From NCBI RefSeq assembly GCF_001418575.1, contig NZ_LIQR01000266.1, positions 1 to 35,583 of the forward strand: a stretch of 35,583 bases of DNA, given 5' to 3'. The notes under the pieces were generated by a model, which saw only the letters and a program-made list of their open reading frames with translations, had not been told where the DNA came from and ran no database searches. The stretch is from Peterkaempfera griseoplana (lineage in GTDB: Bacteria > Actinomycetota > Actinomycetes > Streptomycetales > Streptomycetaceae). The translations under genes were made by a program, and so were the position numbers. Positions 25,138 to 33,020 of the stretch are shown here, one piece after another. Positions within the stretch are counted from its first letter, which is position 1. The number at the start of each line of letters is the position of its first letter.

Positions 25138-25879
25138 GGTTCACCTTCGCTCTCCCTAGATCGGCGGCCGGGAACGTTACGCGCACCTTTGCTGCCGCGT
25201 CAATGGCGCTGCGCCCGGACGGGATTTCTTCTGGCCTGAGTCGAAGAAGGCCGCACACGCAGCGACGTCGGGTTCTGGTGGTTGTACGGGCCTTTGTCGT
25301 GAGGGGATGGCAGCGATGGGCCGGGGCCTCGCGACAGACCTTGCGGAAGTGCGGATGCCCGTCGAACCCACAGGTCAACGGCTCAGCCCATCAATCGGGC
25401 GGGTGTGGACAAAGAGGTTTCCAGCGGTCATTGCAACCTGCGGTCGATTGTTGGGCCGCAAGGAGTTTGTCCAGGCGCTCGACCGGGAAAGAGCAGCCGA
25501 ACGTTTTGTGCGGACGTCCTTGAGTTCGGTGGTGACGGCAGCCGGGTATGCGGTCCGGGAACGGAATGGTCTGTACCTTTCGAAACTTTTTCGGCAGCAG
25601 GCCGTTGCTGTTCGCGCTGGAGTCGCGCCGTCAGGGACTTGCCTCATTGCAGAAGTAAGCCGGAATGTCAATGGACCGGCCCGGAAAAGCATGACGCGGG
25701 GCCGTGATCTCCGAGGCTCGCCCCGAAGTGGCTACAGGAAGCCGCGCACCGGCTGCCCCGGCCGAGCTTCTTCGGCGGCTGCAGGGAGAGGGCCTGTCCG
25801 CGCGGGCGTTCCACCCAGGCGTTTGCGGAAACGGCAACAGAAGTTGCCGTACCCGTCCGGAGGGCGCATCCTCCCGGAC
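25138..25879. other. 742-base region without a recognised gene, partly AT-richer
   Basis: The left end carries the ribosome binding site and promoter of the BNR gene, with a GGGAACGTTACGC element around 25171-25183. From about 25380 to 25690 the composition is visibly less GC-rich than the surrounding genes and the frames lose the usual GC-biased third positions. The methyltransferase frame is open from 25307, but no domain is visible before ATG 25880. This looks like non-native or degenerate DNA. Confidence 0.45.
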
Positions 25880-26830
25880 ATGAGCCCACACAGCGCATCC
25901 GGAACCGGCCACCAGCACGCCCATGGACCCCGACACGGGCACGGGCACGACCACACGGACATCGACTGGGAGGTCATGGCGGCCCAGCTGGAGAGCAGCG
26001 GCGATCTGCAGCTCCCCGTGCTGCGCCGGACCGCGGCCCGGCTGCGGGAACTGCTCGGCCCGGACAAGGAGGTCCGGCGCATCATCGACCTCGGCAGCGG
26101 GCCGGGCGTGATGACCTGCGTCCTGGCCGAGGCCTTCGGGGACGCGGAGGTCGTGGCCGTGGACGGCGCGCCCGGACTGCTGGAGCGCGCCCTGGCCCGC
26201 GCCGGCCGGCTCGGCCTCGGCGACAGGGTCACCGCCCGGCACGCGGAGCTGCCGGAGGGCCTGGTCGGCGGTGACGAGCACGGGGAGGGCGGTCTCGGCA
26301 CGGCGGATCTGATCTGGAGCAGCAAGGCCGTCCACCACATCGGCGACCAGCAGGGCGTGCTCGACGCGCTGGCGGCGATGCTGAGGCCCGGCGGTCTGCT
26401 CGCCGTGGCGGAGGCCGGTCTGCCGATGCGCTACCTCCCCCGCGACATCGGGGTGGGCAGGCCGGGCCTCCAGGCCCGGCTGGACGCCCTTCTGGAGGAG
26501 TGGTTCGAGGCCATGCGGACCGAACTGCCCGGCAGTACCCGGGTGGTCGAGGACTGGCCCGCGATGCTCGGCCGCGCCGGGCTGAGTGGCACGGGCAGCT
26601 TCACCTCCCTCCTCGACCTGCCGTCACCCCTCGACGAGACGGCCCGCTCCTTCCTGCACGGCCATCTGACCCGGCTGCACGAGACCATGGGCGAGTCCCT
26701 GGACGCCGAGGACCACAAGACCCTCGGGCTGCTGGTCGATCCCGAGGCCCCGGAGGGGATCCTGCGCAGGCCCGACGCCTTCCTCCTCTCCGCCACCACG
26801 GTCTTCACCGGGGTACGCCCGGAGCGGTGA
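25880..26830 (+). CDS. Class I SAM-dependent methyltransferase with His-rich N-terminus
   Basis: The product is 316 residues from ATG 25880. Residues 1-25 contain eight histidines in a spaced pattern (HQHAHGPRHGHGHDH), resembling metal-binding tails. The Rossmann methyltransferase domain follows: motif I IIDLGSGPG at about 68-76, an acidic end of beta2 VVAVDGAPGLLERA, motif for beta4 ADLIWSSKAVHHIGD, and LRPGGLLAVAEAG for motif III. The C-terminal half (about 200-316) is helical with EEWFEAMRTELPGS and likely binds the acceptor. The methyl acceptor is unknown. The frame upstream to 25307 has no coding character. A bulged hairpin follows the stop. Confidence 0.85.
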   Translation: MSPHSASGTGHQHAHGPRHGHGHDHTDIDWEVMAAQLESSGDLQLPVLRRTAARLRELLGPDKEVRRIIDLGSGPGVMTCVLAEAFGDAEVVAVDGAPGLLERALARAGRLGLGDRVTARHAELPEGLVGGDEHGEGGLGTADLIWSSKAVHHIGDQQGVLDALAAMLRPGGLLAVAEAGLPMRYLPRDIGVGRPGLQARLDALLEEWFEAMRTELPGSTRVVEDWPAMLGRAGLSGTGSFTSLLDLPSPLDETARSFLHGHLTRLHETMGESLDAEDHKTLGLLVDPEAPEGILRRPDAFLLSATTVFTGVRPER

Positions 26831-26839
26831 CCGTCCCCC

Positions 26840-26865
26840 GGGACGACGCCTCGGCGTGCCGTCCC
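26840..26865 (+). terminator. Imperfect hairpin after methyltransferase
   Basis: GGGACG plus ACGCC pairs with GGCGT and CGTCCC across a two-base bulge, ten bases after the stop codon. It is a plausible factor-assisted terminator. Confidence 0.4.
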
Positions 26866-27203
26866 CCACCTGACCGGTTCGCCATCACGGCCGCCGGGGG
26901 CGTCCACCGCGCAACGTCCGCGCCGGGACCCCGGCGGCCTGGTGGACGCCGTGCGCGGTGACGGCCTCCATGCCCGGCCTGCCGCCCCCGACGTAGGCGT
27001 TCATCACCATCGGTCGGGTGACGGCAGATCGGCCGCGTCGCACTGAGCCGGCTGCCCAGACCCTGATGCAGAGGGGGCAGGGGGTCAGGCCGGCCTGGGT
27101 GGCTGCTCCTCGTACCCTCCCGGTCCGGCGCGGGGTGCCACCCGGGGGCGTCCACCGAGTCACCCCGCCTGCCTGCGGCCGACGGGGCGCTGTCGCATGC
27201 GGA
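26866..27203. other. Intergenic region, no gene recognised
   Basis: This lies between a plus-strand and a minus-strand gene that converge. The phrase GGGGGCGTCCACCG occurs twice (about 26896 and 27146), so a short duplication is possible. No ORF shows a recognisable domain. Confidence 0.35.
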
Positions 27204-27422
27204 CTACTTCTCGTAAGTGGACAGGGCCAGGCCGAGGCCGAAGAAGGTGGGCGCCCACTCGCCGACGAAGATGCCCCACCGGTCGGCACGTTCGACACCC
27301 TGGCCCGGTTCCGCTTGGAGCGAGGTCGCCCAGGAGAGGACGGACAGGCCGATGGAGGCGATAGCGGCGGCGTAGGCGTGTTCGCTGCGGATACCGCAGT
27401 CGTGCAGCTTCTTGACGATCAT
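27204..27422 (-). CDS. Small membrane protein (72 aa)
   Basis: The product is 72 residues from ATG 27420-27422. It starts with a basic/polar segment (MIVKKLHDCGIRSEH), followed by a hydrophobic helix AYAAAIASIGLSVLSWATSL (about 16-35). A polar loop with RADRWGIFVGEWAP follows, then a second hydrophobic segment TFFGLGLALSTYEK. The motif ADRWGIFVGEWAPTFF is one I associate with short conserved Streptomyces membrane proteins of unknown function. The gene is only part of a longer open frame, so its limits rest on the start codon and coding pattern. Confidence 0.7.
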   Translation of the reverse strand: MIVKKLHDCGIRSEHAYAAAIASIGLSVLSWATSLQAEPGQGVERADRWGIFVGEWAPTFFGLGLALSTYEK

Positions 27423-27810
27423 GTGTCCTGCCTTCCGGCTCGGATTCCCCCCTTGCCTGTGGTCGTGTGCCCACCCCGCCCATGTCGACCCACAGGCCAC
27501 CCGAATGGCGCCGCCGGGTTGCGGCATCGGCCCGGGGCCCGCACCGTCCGCCCAGCCCTTGCCCCCGCGTCTCCGGCATCCGTCATCCCGGGTGCGGGTA
27601 ACGGTGGCCGCCGCCAACGACGGCTCGATCTTTCGCTGGGCTGTGCACCGCCAGGACGACGGCCTCCACCACAGCAGGCCCTGCCCCCAGCAGCCGGGCC
27701 GGGTGGGGCATCGGGGGGAGTCCGCCGTTCGAGCGCCACCGCGTCGGAAGGCCGACGGGCGCCGGGTATTGCCAGGCGCCGTCCGTCCCGGTCGTGCCAG
27801 GATGCTCGGC
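27423..27810. other. Divergent intergenic region, no gene recognised
   Basis: 388 bases between the small membrane protein (minus strand) and the methyltransferase (plus strand). The promoters of both must be here. Open frames on either strand are shadows without recognisable domains. Confidence 0.4.
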
Positions 27811-28575
27811 ATGTCTGCTCGTGCACTGAGCTTCGGCGCGATCGCGGAAGCCTACGAAAAGTTCCGGCCGGGCTATCCCGAAGAGGTCGTCGACCTGGTG
27901 GTGACATATGCGGGCCGGCCGGTTCGGACGGCCCTGGAGATCGGCGCGGGGACAGGGAAGGCAACCCGCCTGTTCGCCGGGCACGGGGTCGCGGTCACGG
28001 CGACGGAACCCGACACCGGCATGCTCGCCGAGTTGGAGAAGACCGCGCCCGCGAACGTGACGACCGTACGGGCCCGGTTCGAGGATCTGCGGCCGGGTGA
28101 GACCTACGGGTTGGTCTATGTGGCCGCAGCCCTGCACTGGACACAGCCGGCGGGACGGTGGCCACGAGTGGCCGCGCTGCTGGAACCGGAGGGTGTGTTC
28201 GCCTCGTTCGCCGGCCCGATCCAGCCGGCCGATCCAGCGGTCGAGGAGTCCGCGCGTGCGGCAAGGGCACCGTTCCTGGAAAGTGACGACATTCCGTCTC
28301 CCGACGGGACTGCTCCGGATGAGGAGATGCAGTGGCCGGGTACGGAACTGCAACGGTCCCCGTTGTTCCATGACGTCCAGCAGAGCGTCATCGAACGGCG
28401 CCTGACGATGAAGCGCTCCGAATACCTCGGCTATCTGTCGACCGTCTCGGCGTACCTCCAGCTGCCGCCGTCGAGGAGGCAGCAAGCGTTCGACGCGATC
28501 GCCCAGGCGCTGCCCGAGACGGTCGAGATCGCCGCCGACATCATCGTCCATCTCGCGCGCCGCGGACCGGAGTAG
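27811..28575 (+). CDS. Class I SAM-dependent methyltransferase
   Basis: The product is 254 residues from ATG 27811 (an ATG at 27802 is also in frame; CCAGGA lies nine bases before 27811). The N-terminus LSFGAIAEAYEKFRPGYP is typical of Methyltransf_11/25 proteins. Motif I is ALEIGAGTG (41-49), the beta2 acidic residue is in VTATEPDTGM, motif II-like YGLVYVAAALHW follows, and LLEPEGVFASF is motif III. The C-terminal region is helical and ends IIVHLARRGPE. The substrate is unknown. It is followed about 100 bases later by a histidine phosphatase and then by a truncated relative of itself. Confidence 0.85.
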   Translation: MSARALSFGAIAEAYEKFRPGYPEEVVDLVVTYAGRPVRTALEIGAGTGKATRLFAGHGVAVTATEPDTGMLAELEKTAPANVTTVRARFEDLRPGETYGLVYVAAALHWTQPAGRWPRVAALLEPEGVFASFAGPIQPADPAVEESARAARAPFLESDDIPSPDGTAPDEEMQWPGTELQRSPLFHDVQQSVIERRLTMKRSEYLGYLSTVSAYLQLPPSRRQQAFDAIAQALPETVEIAADIIVHLARRGPE

Positions 28576-28682
28576 AGGCGCCCCCGCCCCTCGGAGGACA
28601 CGGCGAGTCCCACGGACGCCCCCTCGTCACCGACGCGGCATGACCCTGTCGTTCAGCAGACCCGCACCCCAGGAGTCCCCGT

Positions 28683-29264
28683 ATGGCAGTGGACATCATC
28701 TACGAGACGCACTCGACCACCACGGACAACGAGGCCGGCATCTCCACCGGCTGGCTTCCGGGACGCCTCTCGGCGAAGGGACACCGCGAAGCACGCGAAC
28801 TCGGCGAACGCCGCCGCGGTCAGGACATCGCAGCTGTGTTCACTTCCGACCTCCGCCGCTCCGTCGAGACCGCCCACATCGCCTTCCCCGACGGTCGCCC
28901 CCCGATCCACCAGGATGTCCGTCTGCGTGAGTGCGACTACGGCCGGTTCAACGGCCAACCGTCCCAACTCGTCGCCGCCCGCCGCGCCCGGCACGTCGAC
29001 GACCCCTTTCCCGGTGGCCAGAGCTACCGGCAGGTCCTGGCCGCCACCGACGCCTTCCTCCAGGACCTGGCCCGGGACTGGGACGGCAGGCGAGTCCTGC
29101 TGATCGCCCACACGGCCAACCAGTGGGCACTGGACTGCCTGCTTGCCGGGGCTTCCCTGGACGACCTGCTCAAGGCCCCGTTCACCTGGCAACCGGGCTG
29201 GTCCTACACGCTGCCCTCCGACCGGAGAAGCCAGTCCGGCGAACCCTCCCGGTCACAGGCCTGA
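28683..29264 (+). CDS. Histidine phosphatase family protein
   Basis: The product is 193 residues from ATG 28683. The nucleophilic His10 is in IIYETHSTTTDN; most family members have Arg-His-Gly there, while this one has Thr-His-Ser, a variant form. The other core residues appear present: an Arg pair in FTSDLRRSVETA, Glu83 in RLRECDYGRFNG, and a second catalytic His143 in LLIAHTANQWALD. The segment STGWLPGRLSAKGHREA matches the usual phosphate-pocket helix. Likely a cytosolic phosphatase or phosphoglycerate-mutase-like hydrolase with unknown substrate. It may share a transcript with the preceding methyltransferase (gap of 107 bases). Confidence 0.83.
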   Translation: MAVDIIYETHSTTTDNEAGISTGWLPGRLSAKGHREARELGERRRGQDIAAVFTSDLRRSVETAHIAFPDGRPPIHQDVRLRECDYGRFNGQPSQLVAARRARHVDDPFPGGQSYRQVLAATDAFLQDLARDWDGRRVLLIAHTANQWALDCLLAGASLDDLLKAPFTWQPGWSYTLPSDRRSQSGEPSRSQA

Positions 29265-29473
29265 TCCTCCTGCCCGCGTGGCCGCAGCACCTCCCGTCGG
29301 TATCCACCTCACCTCCAGGGTCGGCTGGAGGGTCGTTCCAGGTGGGTGCAGGTCGTGCCGGCGCCCCAACGCCAACCGCTCGGGTGACGGCGCACGCGGC
29401 CCGCGGCCATCGGCGCGCGCGCGGACTGCCGCCGCGCGGGTACTGCCGGCCGGATCCGGGTACCTGCACGAGC

Positions 29474-29788
29474 ATGTCCAGCCCTGCGCTGTCCTTCGGT
29501 TCCGCTGCCCGCCTCTACGATTCGATCCGGCCTACCTACCCGGTACAGGCGGTCACTTGGGCCATCGGCGCCGAGCCGGTGCGCGTCCTGGACCTGGGGG
29601 CGGGCACCGGGCTACTGACCGGTGCATTGCGCGCCGTCGGCCACGAGGTGATCGCGGTCGAGCCCGACGAGCAGGCCCGCGTGGACCTGGAGATCGGCGA
29701 GTTGGCCGCCACCGACCCGGCCCTGGCCGGCCGCGACAGCGTCGAGATGCCCTACCGGACCTGCGTCTACCGGATGCGGCGGGTCTGA
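29474..29788 (+). pseudogene. Internally deleted SAM methyltransferase
   Basis: From ATG 29474 the frame encodes 104 residues. Residues 1-69 match a class I methyltransferase N-terminus (ALSFGSAARLYDSIRPTYP, motif I VLDLGAGTG, VIAVEPDEQAR). Residues 70-104 (ELAATDPALAGRDSVEMPYRTCVYR) look like the C-terminal end of the same family. The roughly 150 residues that carry motifs II and III are missing, and the two halves are joined in frame, so the event looks like a clean internal deletion. It is related to the intact methyltransferase at 27811 in its first 65 residues. It could not bind SAM and substrate normally. Confidence 0.6.
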
Positions 29789-29946
29789 TTCCGTTGCCCC
29801 GACTCCGTCTGCGGGCCCGCGACGATGCAGGCATGGACCATCCGACGAGGGCACGCGACCGGGCGGAGACGCCGGCATACGGATACGGATGCGGGATCAC
29901 CGGGCTGCCGAGGCCGGGAGCAATGGTCAAAACCTGTGGTCGGGGC

Positions 29947-30588
29947 TCAGCTCGGACCGCCGGCGCGCAGGGCGAGCTTCATCCGTGTGAAGGCTGTGGG
30001 AGTCGGCCGTCGTGGCAGGGTGTTCTTGATCTGTTGGGCGATCTCCTCCGGCGTGTTCTTGCTCGTGTCGCATTCGATGTCGTAGATGCCGTGCGCGTGG
30101 ACCTGGTCGACCTGTCGCGCGGCAAGACCTGGGGTCCGGTCGCCGCGGATCCGTTCCCGTCGCTCCAGCTCCGGCAGCGGGCAGTGAACGCCGACGAGGA
30201 CGACGTTCTCGGCAGAGAACAGGTCGAGGCAGTCGAGGAGGCGCCAGCGCCGGCTCAGCAGGTAGTCCACCACGATGTGATTGCCGGCTGCGGCCATCCC
30301 GGCTACCGCGCGGTGGAAGCCCCTGGCGGTTCGGTCGATCTCGGCCTGCAGGTGTTCGTCGGGAATGTGCCGGTCAGACCGCATGGCATGGAAGGCGTCC
30401 ACCGGCATGTGGAAGAACGACTGGTCCAGGATCCGGAGAAGCTCCCGGGCGATGCTCGTCTTACCGGAACTCGATGCCCCGTTGAGGAAGATGATCAGCC
30501 CGCCCGGCCTCTGGCCGGACATTTCAGGGCCGCTGGGTTCGCTGGGGCTGGCCGGCGCTTCGTTCGGCTCTGCATCGTCATGCGACAT
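29947..30588 (-). CDS. Chloramphenicol phosphotransferase-like P-loop kinase
   Basis: The product is 213 residues from ATG 30586-30588. An acidic, Pro/Ser-rich N-terminal extension of about 30 residues is followed by Walker A GASSSGKTS (37-45). The segment FFHMPVDAFHAMR places Asp64 where chloramphenicol phosphotransferase has its catalytic Asp. Further segments are AGNHIVVDYLLS, VVLVGVHCPLPELERRE and a lid RGDRTPGLAARQVDQVH, all typical of the CPT family. Family members phosphorylate small hydroxylated molecules such as chloramphenicol with ATP; many homologues are of unknown substrate. A role in self-resistance is possible but not shown. It is followed by an IS256 relic on its upstream side. 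Confidence 0.83.
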   Translation of the reverse strand: MSHDDAEPNEAPASPSEPSGPEMSGQRPGGLIIFLNGASSSGKTSIARELLRILDQSFFHMPVDAFHAMRSDRHIPDEHLQAEIDRTARGFHRAVAGMAAAGNHIVVDYLLSRRWRLLDCLDLFSAENVVLVGVHCPLPELERRERIRGDRTPGLAARQVDQVHAHGIYDIECDTSKNTPEEIAQQIKNTLPRRPTPTAFTRMKLALRAGGPS

Positions 30589-30631
30589 GGGCGGATGATC
30601 CCGAAGGTCGCGGCAGGCTCGCCACCGGAAT

Positions 30632-30992
30632 TCATGCCGCTTCGGTCTCCCGCTCGACCAGGACGCCGTTCTCGAACGGGGCTCCAGCGCGAACCAGAGG
30701 CACCAGGTGGGCGCCGGTGATCACGCGCCGGCGGCCTGGGCGGACTCGACAGGCTTGAAGACCAACGCCAGGGCCGCGGCGGGCTGCCGGCTCCGCGGGT
30801 GACCTTGGTGCGGAGCTTGACGGTGGAGAACGTGGACTCCATGAGGTTCGTGGTCCGTAGATGGATCCAGTGCTCGGCCGGGAAGTTGTAGAAGGCCGGC
30901 AGTTCCTCGGCGTCGTCGGTGATCTTCGCGACGGCCTGGGGCCACTCGGCACCGTAGGTCTTCGTGAAGGCCTCGATCGCCTTCTCGGCGTG
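30632..30992 (-). pseudogene. IS256-family transposase C-terminal relic
   Basis: The minus strand reads AEKAIEAFTKTYGAEWPQ, then AVAKITDDAEELPAFYNFP and AEHWIHLRTTNLMESTFSTV, closely matching the C-terminal third of IS256/Mutator transposases, where the FPAEHWxHLRTTNxIESTF block carries the last catalytic Glu. After LRTKVTRGAG the similarity continues in a second frame (ALALVFKPVESAQAAGA) up to a stop, and then in a third (VPLVRAGAPFENGVLVERE). At least two frameshifts and loss of the N-terminal two thirds make it non-functional. It abuts another fragment at about 30995. Confidence 0.8.
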
Positions 30993-30997
30993 GGCGC

Positions 30998-31150
30998 GTG
31001 GTCCAGCAGGTCCTGGCCGCACCGGCATGGGCATCAAGCCTGAGCGACGAGGACCGGCGCGGGCTGACCGCGCTGTTCTGGTCCAACGTCAACCCATACG
31101 GCACCTGCCGTCTGGACATGAACAAACGCCTCGACCCGGGGCCGACCGCC
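30998..31150 (+). pseudogene. Mobile-element-like fragment of uncertain family
   Basis: The plus strand reads QVLAAPAWASSLSDEDRRG, then LTALFWSNVNPYGTCRLDMN and KRLDPG. This looks to me like the tail of a transposase-type protein found in Streptomyces, perhaps Tn3-related, but I cannot confirm the family. It begins exactly where the IS256 relic ends, on the opposite strand, and has no start signal, so it is a truncated remnant. The following 130 bases up to the SDR gene are unremarkable. Confidence 0.3.
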
Positions 31151-31281
31151 CATGCCGCACCCGCGCCCATCAGCGGATGCTGCCGATCGGTCCCGTGCGG
31201 GGCGGCTGGGCGCAGTGGCCAGGAGGTGAGGCGGAGACTTCCTGCTGACGAGGGGACCGCCCGCGGCCTGGCGGGACCTGG

Positions 31282-31947
31282 TCAGCCGCGGGCGTTCCAG
31301 ACCAGGGGCGCTTTGCGGATCCATGCGTCGTCCTCGAGCGTCCGGACGAGGAACTGGGCGAGGTCGGCGCGGTTGATCCGTGCGCCGGGCTTCTCGGTGC
31401 CGGCCTCGGCGGCCCGCACGGGGCCACCGGCGGGCTTGTCGGTCAGGGCGACGGCGCGGGCCAGGGTCCAGTCGATGCCGGACGAGGCGCGGACGACGTG
31501 GTCGACGCCGGTGTGGTCCTCGAAGCCTGCCTTGACGTTCGACAGCTTGATGAACGCCTTGACCAGCGGGTTGAGCCGGGCCCAGTCGTCGCCCGCGCCC
31601 TGCGTAGACGTCAGCACGATGCGGCGGATGCCCTGCTCGCCCATGACGGTGAGAGTGTGGCGGGCGGCGTCGGTCATGAACATCGGCGGGCTGACCGGCT
31701 TGGCCCACGGGTTGTCGGAGGCGCGGCCGTTGTTCAGCACGCTGATCACCCCCTCGGTGCCTTCGGCGGCCCGGCGGATGTCGTCGATGTTCGCCGGGGT
31801 GCCCTGGATCAGCTCGACACCGGCCGGTGCCTGCACCTTGTCGGGGTTGCGGACAAGGGCGCGGACGCGGTGGCCGCGCTGGGCTGCGTGGTCCAGGACG
31901 TGAGCGCCGGTACGGCCGCTGCCGCCGAGGACAAGGAGGGTGCTCAT
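31282..31947 (-). CDS. Atypical SDR / NAD(P)-binding protein
   Basis: The product is 221 residues from ATG 31945-31947 (an earlier TTG at 31954-31956 is possible). The Rossmann start TLLVLGGSGRTGAHVLDHA has the GxxGxxG dinucleotide-binding motif of atypical SDRs, followed by RALVRNPDK at the end of beta2, a region that often selects NADPH. Further segments are GVISVLNNG, RRIVLTSTQGAGDD and SGIDWTLARAVALTD, typical of NAD(P)H-binding NmrA-like or flavin-reductase-like proteins. Family members act as reductases or as redox-sensing regulators. It lies on the same strand as, and downstream of, the DsbA-like gene, so it may be in the same HxlR-controlled unit. Confidence 0.85.
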   Translation of the reverse strand: MSTLLVLGGSGRTGAHVLDHAAQRGHRVRALVRNPDKVQAPAGVELIQGTPANIDDIRRAAEGTEGVISVLNNGRASDNPWAKPVSPPMFMTDAARHTLTVMGEQGIRRIVLTSTQGAGDDWARLNPLVKAFIKLSNVKAGFEDHTGVDHVVRASSGIDWTLARAVALTDKPAGGPVRAAEAGTEKPGARINRADLAQFLVRTLEDDAWIRKAPLVWNARG

Positions 31948-31983
31948 GGTGATCAAACGCCTTTCGGGCAGTACGGGGGTGGA

Positions 31984-32100
31984 TCAGGCGGCCAGTCGGC
32001 CGGTCAGGATCGAGCCCGGGCGGCGGGCCTCGTCGTGCGCCTTGGTCATGGACGCCTCGTGCATCGGAAGCAGCGGGGCCAGCATCGGCACGTCCGACAT
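31984..32100 (-). CDS. Possible small ORF between DsbA-like and SDR genes
   Basis: A 38-codon frame from ATG 32098-32100 reads MSDVPMLAPLLPMHEASMTK and ends TGRLAA. No clear ribosome binding site precedes it, and it sits within the 250-base gap of the presumed operon. It may be a leader or small protein, or the end of a lost gene. Not recognised. Confidence 0.25.
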   Translation of the reverse strand: MSDVPMLAPLLPMHEASMTKAHDEARRPGSILTGRLAA

Positions 32101-32197
32101 GGAAGGTTTCGGGCCTGTCCAGCGTCGGATGATGGGTGTCGTGGTGCTGAGCCGTCGCGGACGGCGGGTGTCCGTGGCTGCCTGGGGGCGGCCGGGA

Positions 32198-32914
32198 TCA
32201 GGCGCGCTCGGGGACGGCGCAGCCGTCCGGCCCGCAGACCGGGGCATCGCCGGCGTCGTCGGCGAGGGTGAGGGGGTGGCTGGCGTCCCAGGCCTTGCGC
32301 AGCAGCTCAAGGAGGCCGTCGCTGTCCTGGGCGCCGGGCACGCCGTAGCGGTCGTCGACGACGATGAACGGGGCGCCGGTCGCCCCCAGGCGCTGGGCAC
32401 GGGCCGCGTCGTCGCGGACCTGTCGGCGGTAGCGGCGGTCGGTGAGGACTTGGTGGGTCTGCTCGCGGTCCAGGCCGAGGTCGTCGGAGAGCCCCAGCAG
32501 ATCGTCCAGGGAGAAGACCGGCTCGGCCTTGCCGAAGTAGGTCCGGAAGATGGTGTCCCAGGCCTCGCGGTTCTTGCCCTGGGCGCTTGCGTGGGCGAGG
32601 AACTCGTGCGCCAGGTCGGTGTTGCCGACCTTGTTGTCCAGCACCTGGTACGGGGCCAGGCCCTCGCTCTCGGCGAGCTTCTCGATCCGCCGGGTCGAGG
32701 TCTCGGCCTGGCTGCCGCCCATACCGTGCCGGCGGAGCAGGGCCTCGCGGACGGAGAAGGTGTCCCCCTCGGGGAAGCTGCTGCTGAGCGGGAACGAGTG
32801 GTGGACCAGTTCCACCTCGTCCGCGTGCTCGAACCGCTCGATGGCCTTGGCCACCCGGTGGTTCCCCAGGCCGCACCAGGGGCAGGTCACCTCGGACCAA
32901 ATGTCCACCTTCAT
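32198..32914 (-). CDS. DsbA-family (FrnE-like) thiol oxidoreductase
   Basis: The product is 238 residues from ATG 32912-32914, preceded by GGAGGTG. The thioredoxin-fold start VDIWSEVTCPWCGLGNHR contains the CPWC active site (Cys11, Cys14). The helical insertion follows, then the cis-proline loop LGATGAPFIVVDDRYGVPGAQ. There is no signal peptide, so it is cytosolic, as for FrnE-type enzymes. Known relatives act as disulfide isomerases or glutathione-type oxidoreductases. A Cys pair CGPDGC near the C-terminus is an additional possible redox or metal site. It is divergent from an HxlR regulator with palindromic sites between them. Confidence 0.9.
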   Translation of the reverse strand: MKVDIWSEVTCPWCGLGNHRVAKAIERFEHADEVELVHHSFPLSSSFPEGDTFSVREALLRRHGMGGSQAETSTRRIEKLAESEGLAPYQVLDNKVGNTDLAHEFLAHASAQGKNREAWDTIFRTYFGKAEPVFSLDDLLGLSDDLGLDREQTHQVLTDRRYRRQVRDDAARAQRLGATGAPFIVVDDRYGVPGAQDSDGLLELLRKAWDASHPLTLADDAGDAPVCGPDGCAVPERA

Positions 32915-32931
32915 TCACGCACCTCCATTTC

Positions 32932-32948
32932 TTACGACTTGTGCGTAA
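32932..32948. promoter_or_regulatory. HxlR-type operator candidate TTACG-N7-CGTAA
   Basis: TTACGACTTGTGCGTAA is an inverted repeat of TTACG with a seven-base spacer, 18-34 bases upstream of the DsbA-like start. Its complement contains ACGCACAAGT, a sequence type I associate with HxlR operators in actinobacteria. It probably overlaps the DsbA-side promoter. Confidence 0.5.
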
Positions 32949-32982
32949 CGCCATGATGGGCCAGCATGGAAGGCGATACAAA

Positions 32983-33000
32983 ACGCACACCGGTGTGCGT
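32983..33000. promoter_or_regulatory. Perfect 18-bp palindrome upstream of HxlR gene
   Basis: ACGCACACCGGTGTGCGT is a perfect 18-base palindrome centred 29 bases before the HxlR start chosen here. The half-site ACGCAC recurs in the operator at 32932, where GTGCGT occurs at 32941-32946. Both may be bound by the same regulator, allowing autorepression. Confidence 0.55.
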
Positions 33001-33020
33001 GCCGGAGAGGAATGTGCGTC

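Noticed and set aside
25307-25879. N-terminal extension of the His-rich methyltransferase
   Set aside because: No recognisable domain, altered composition, and the ATG at 25880 directly precedes the family-like region.
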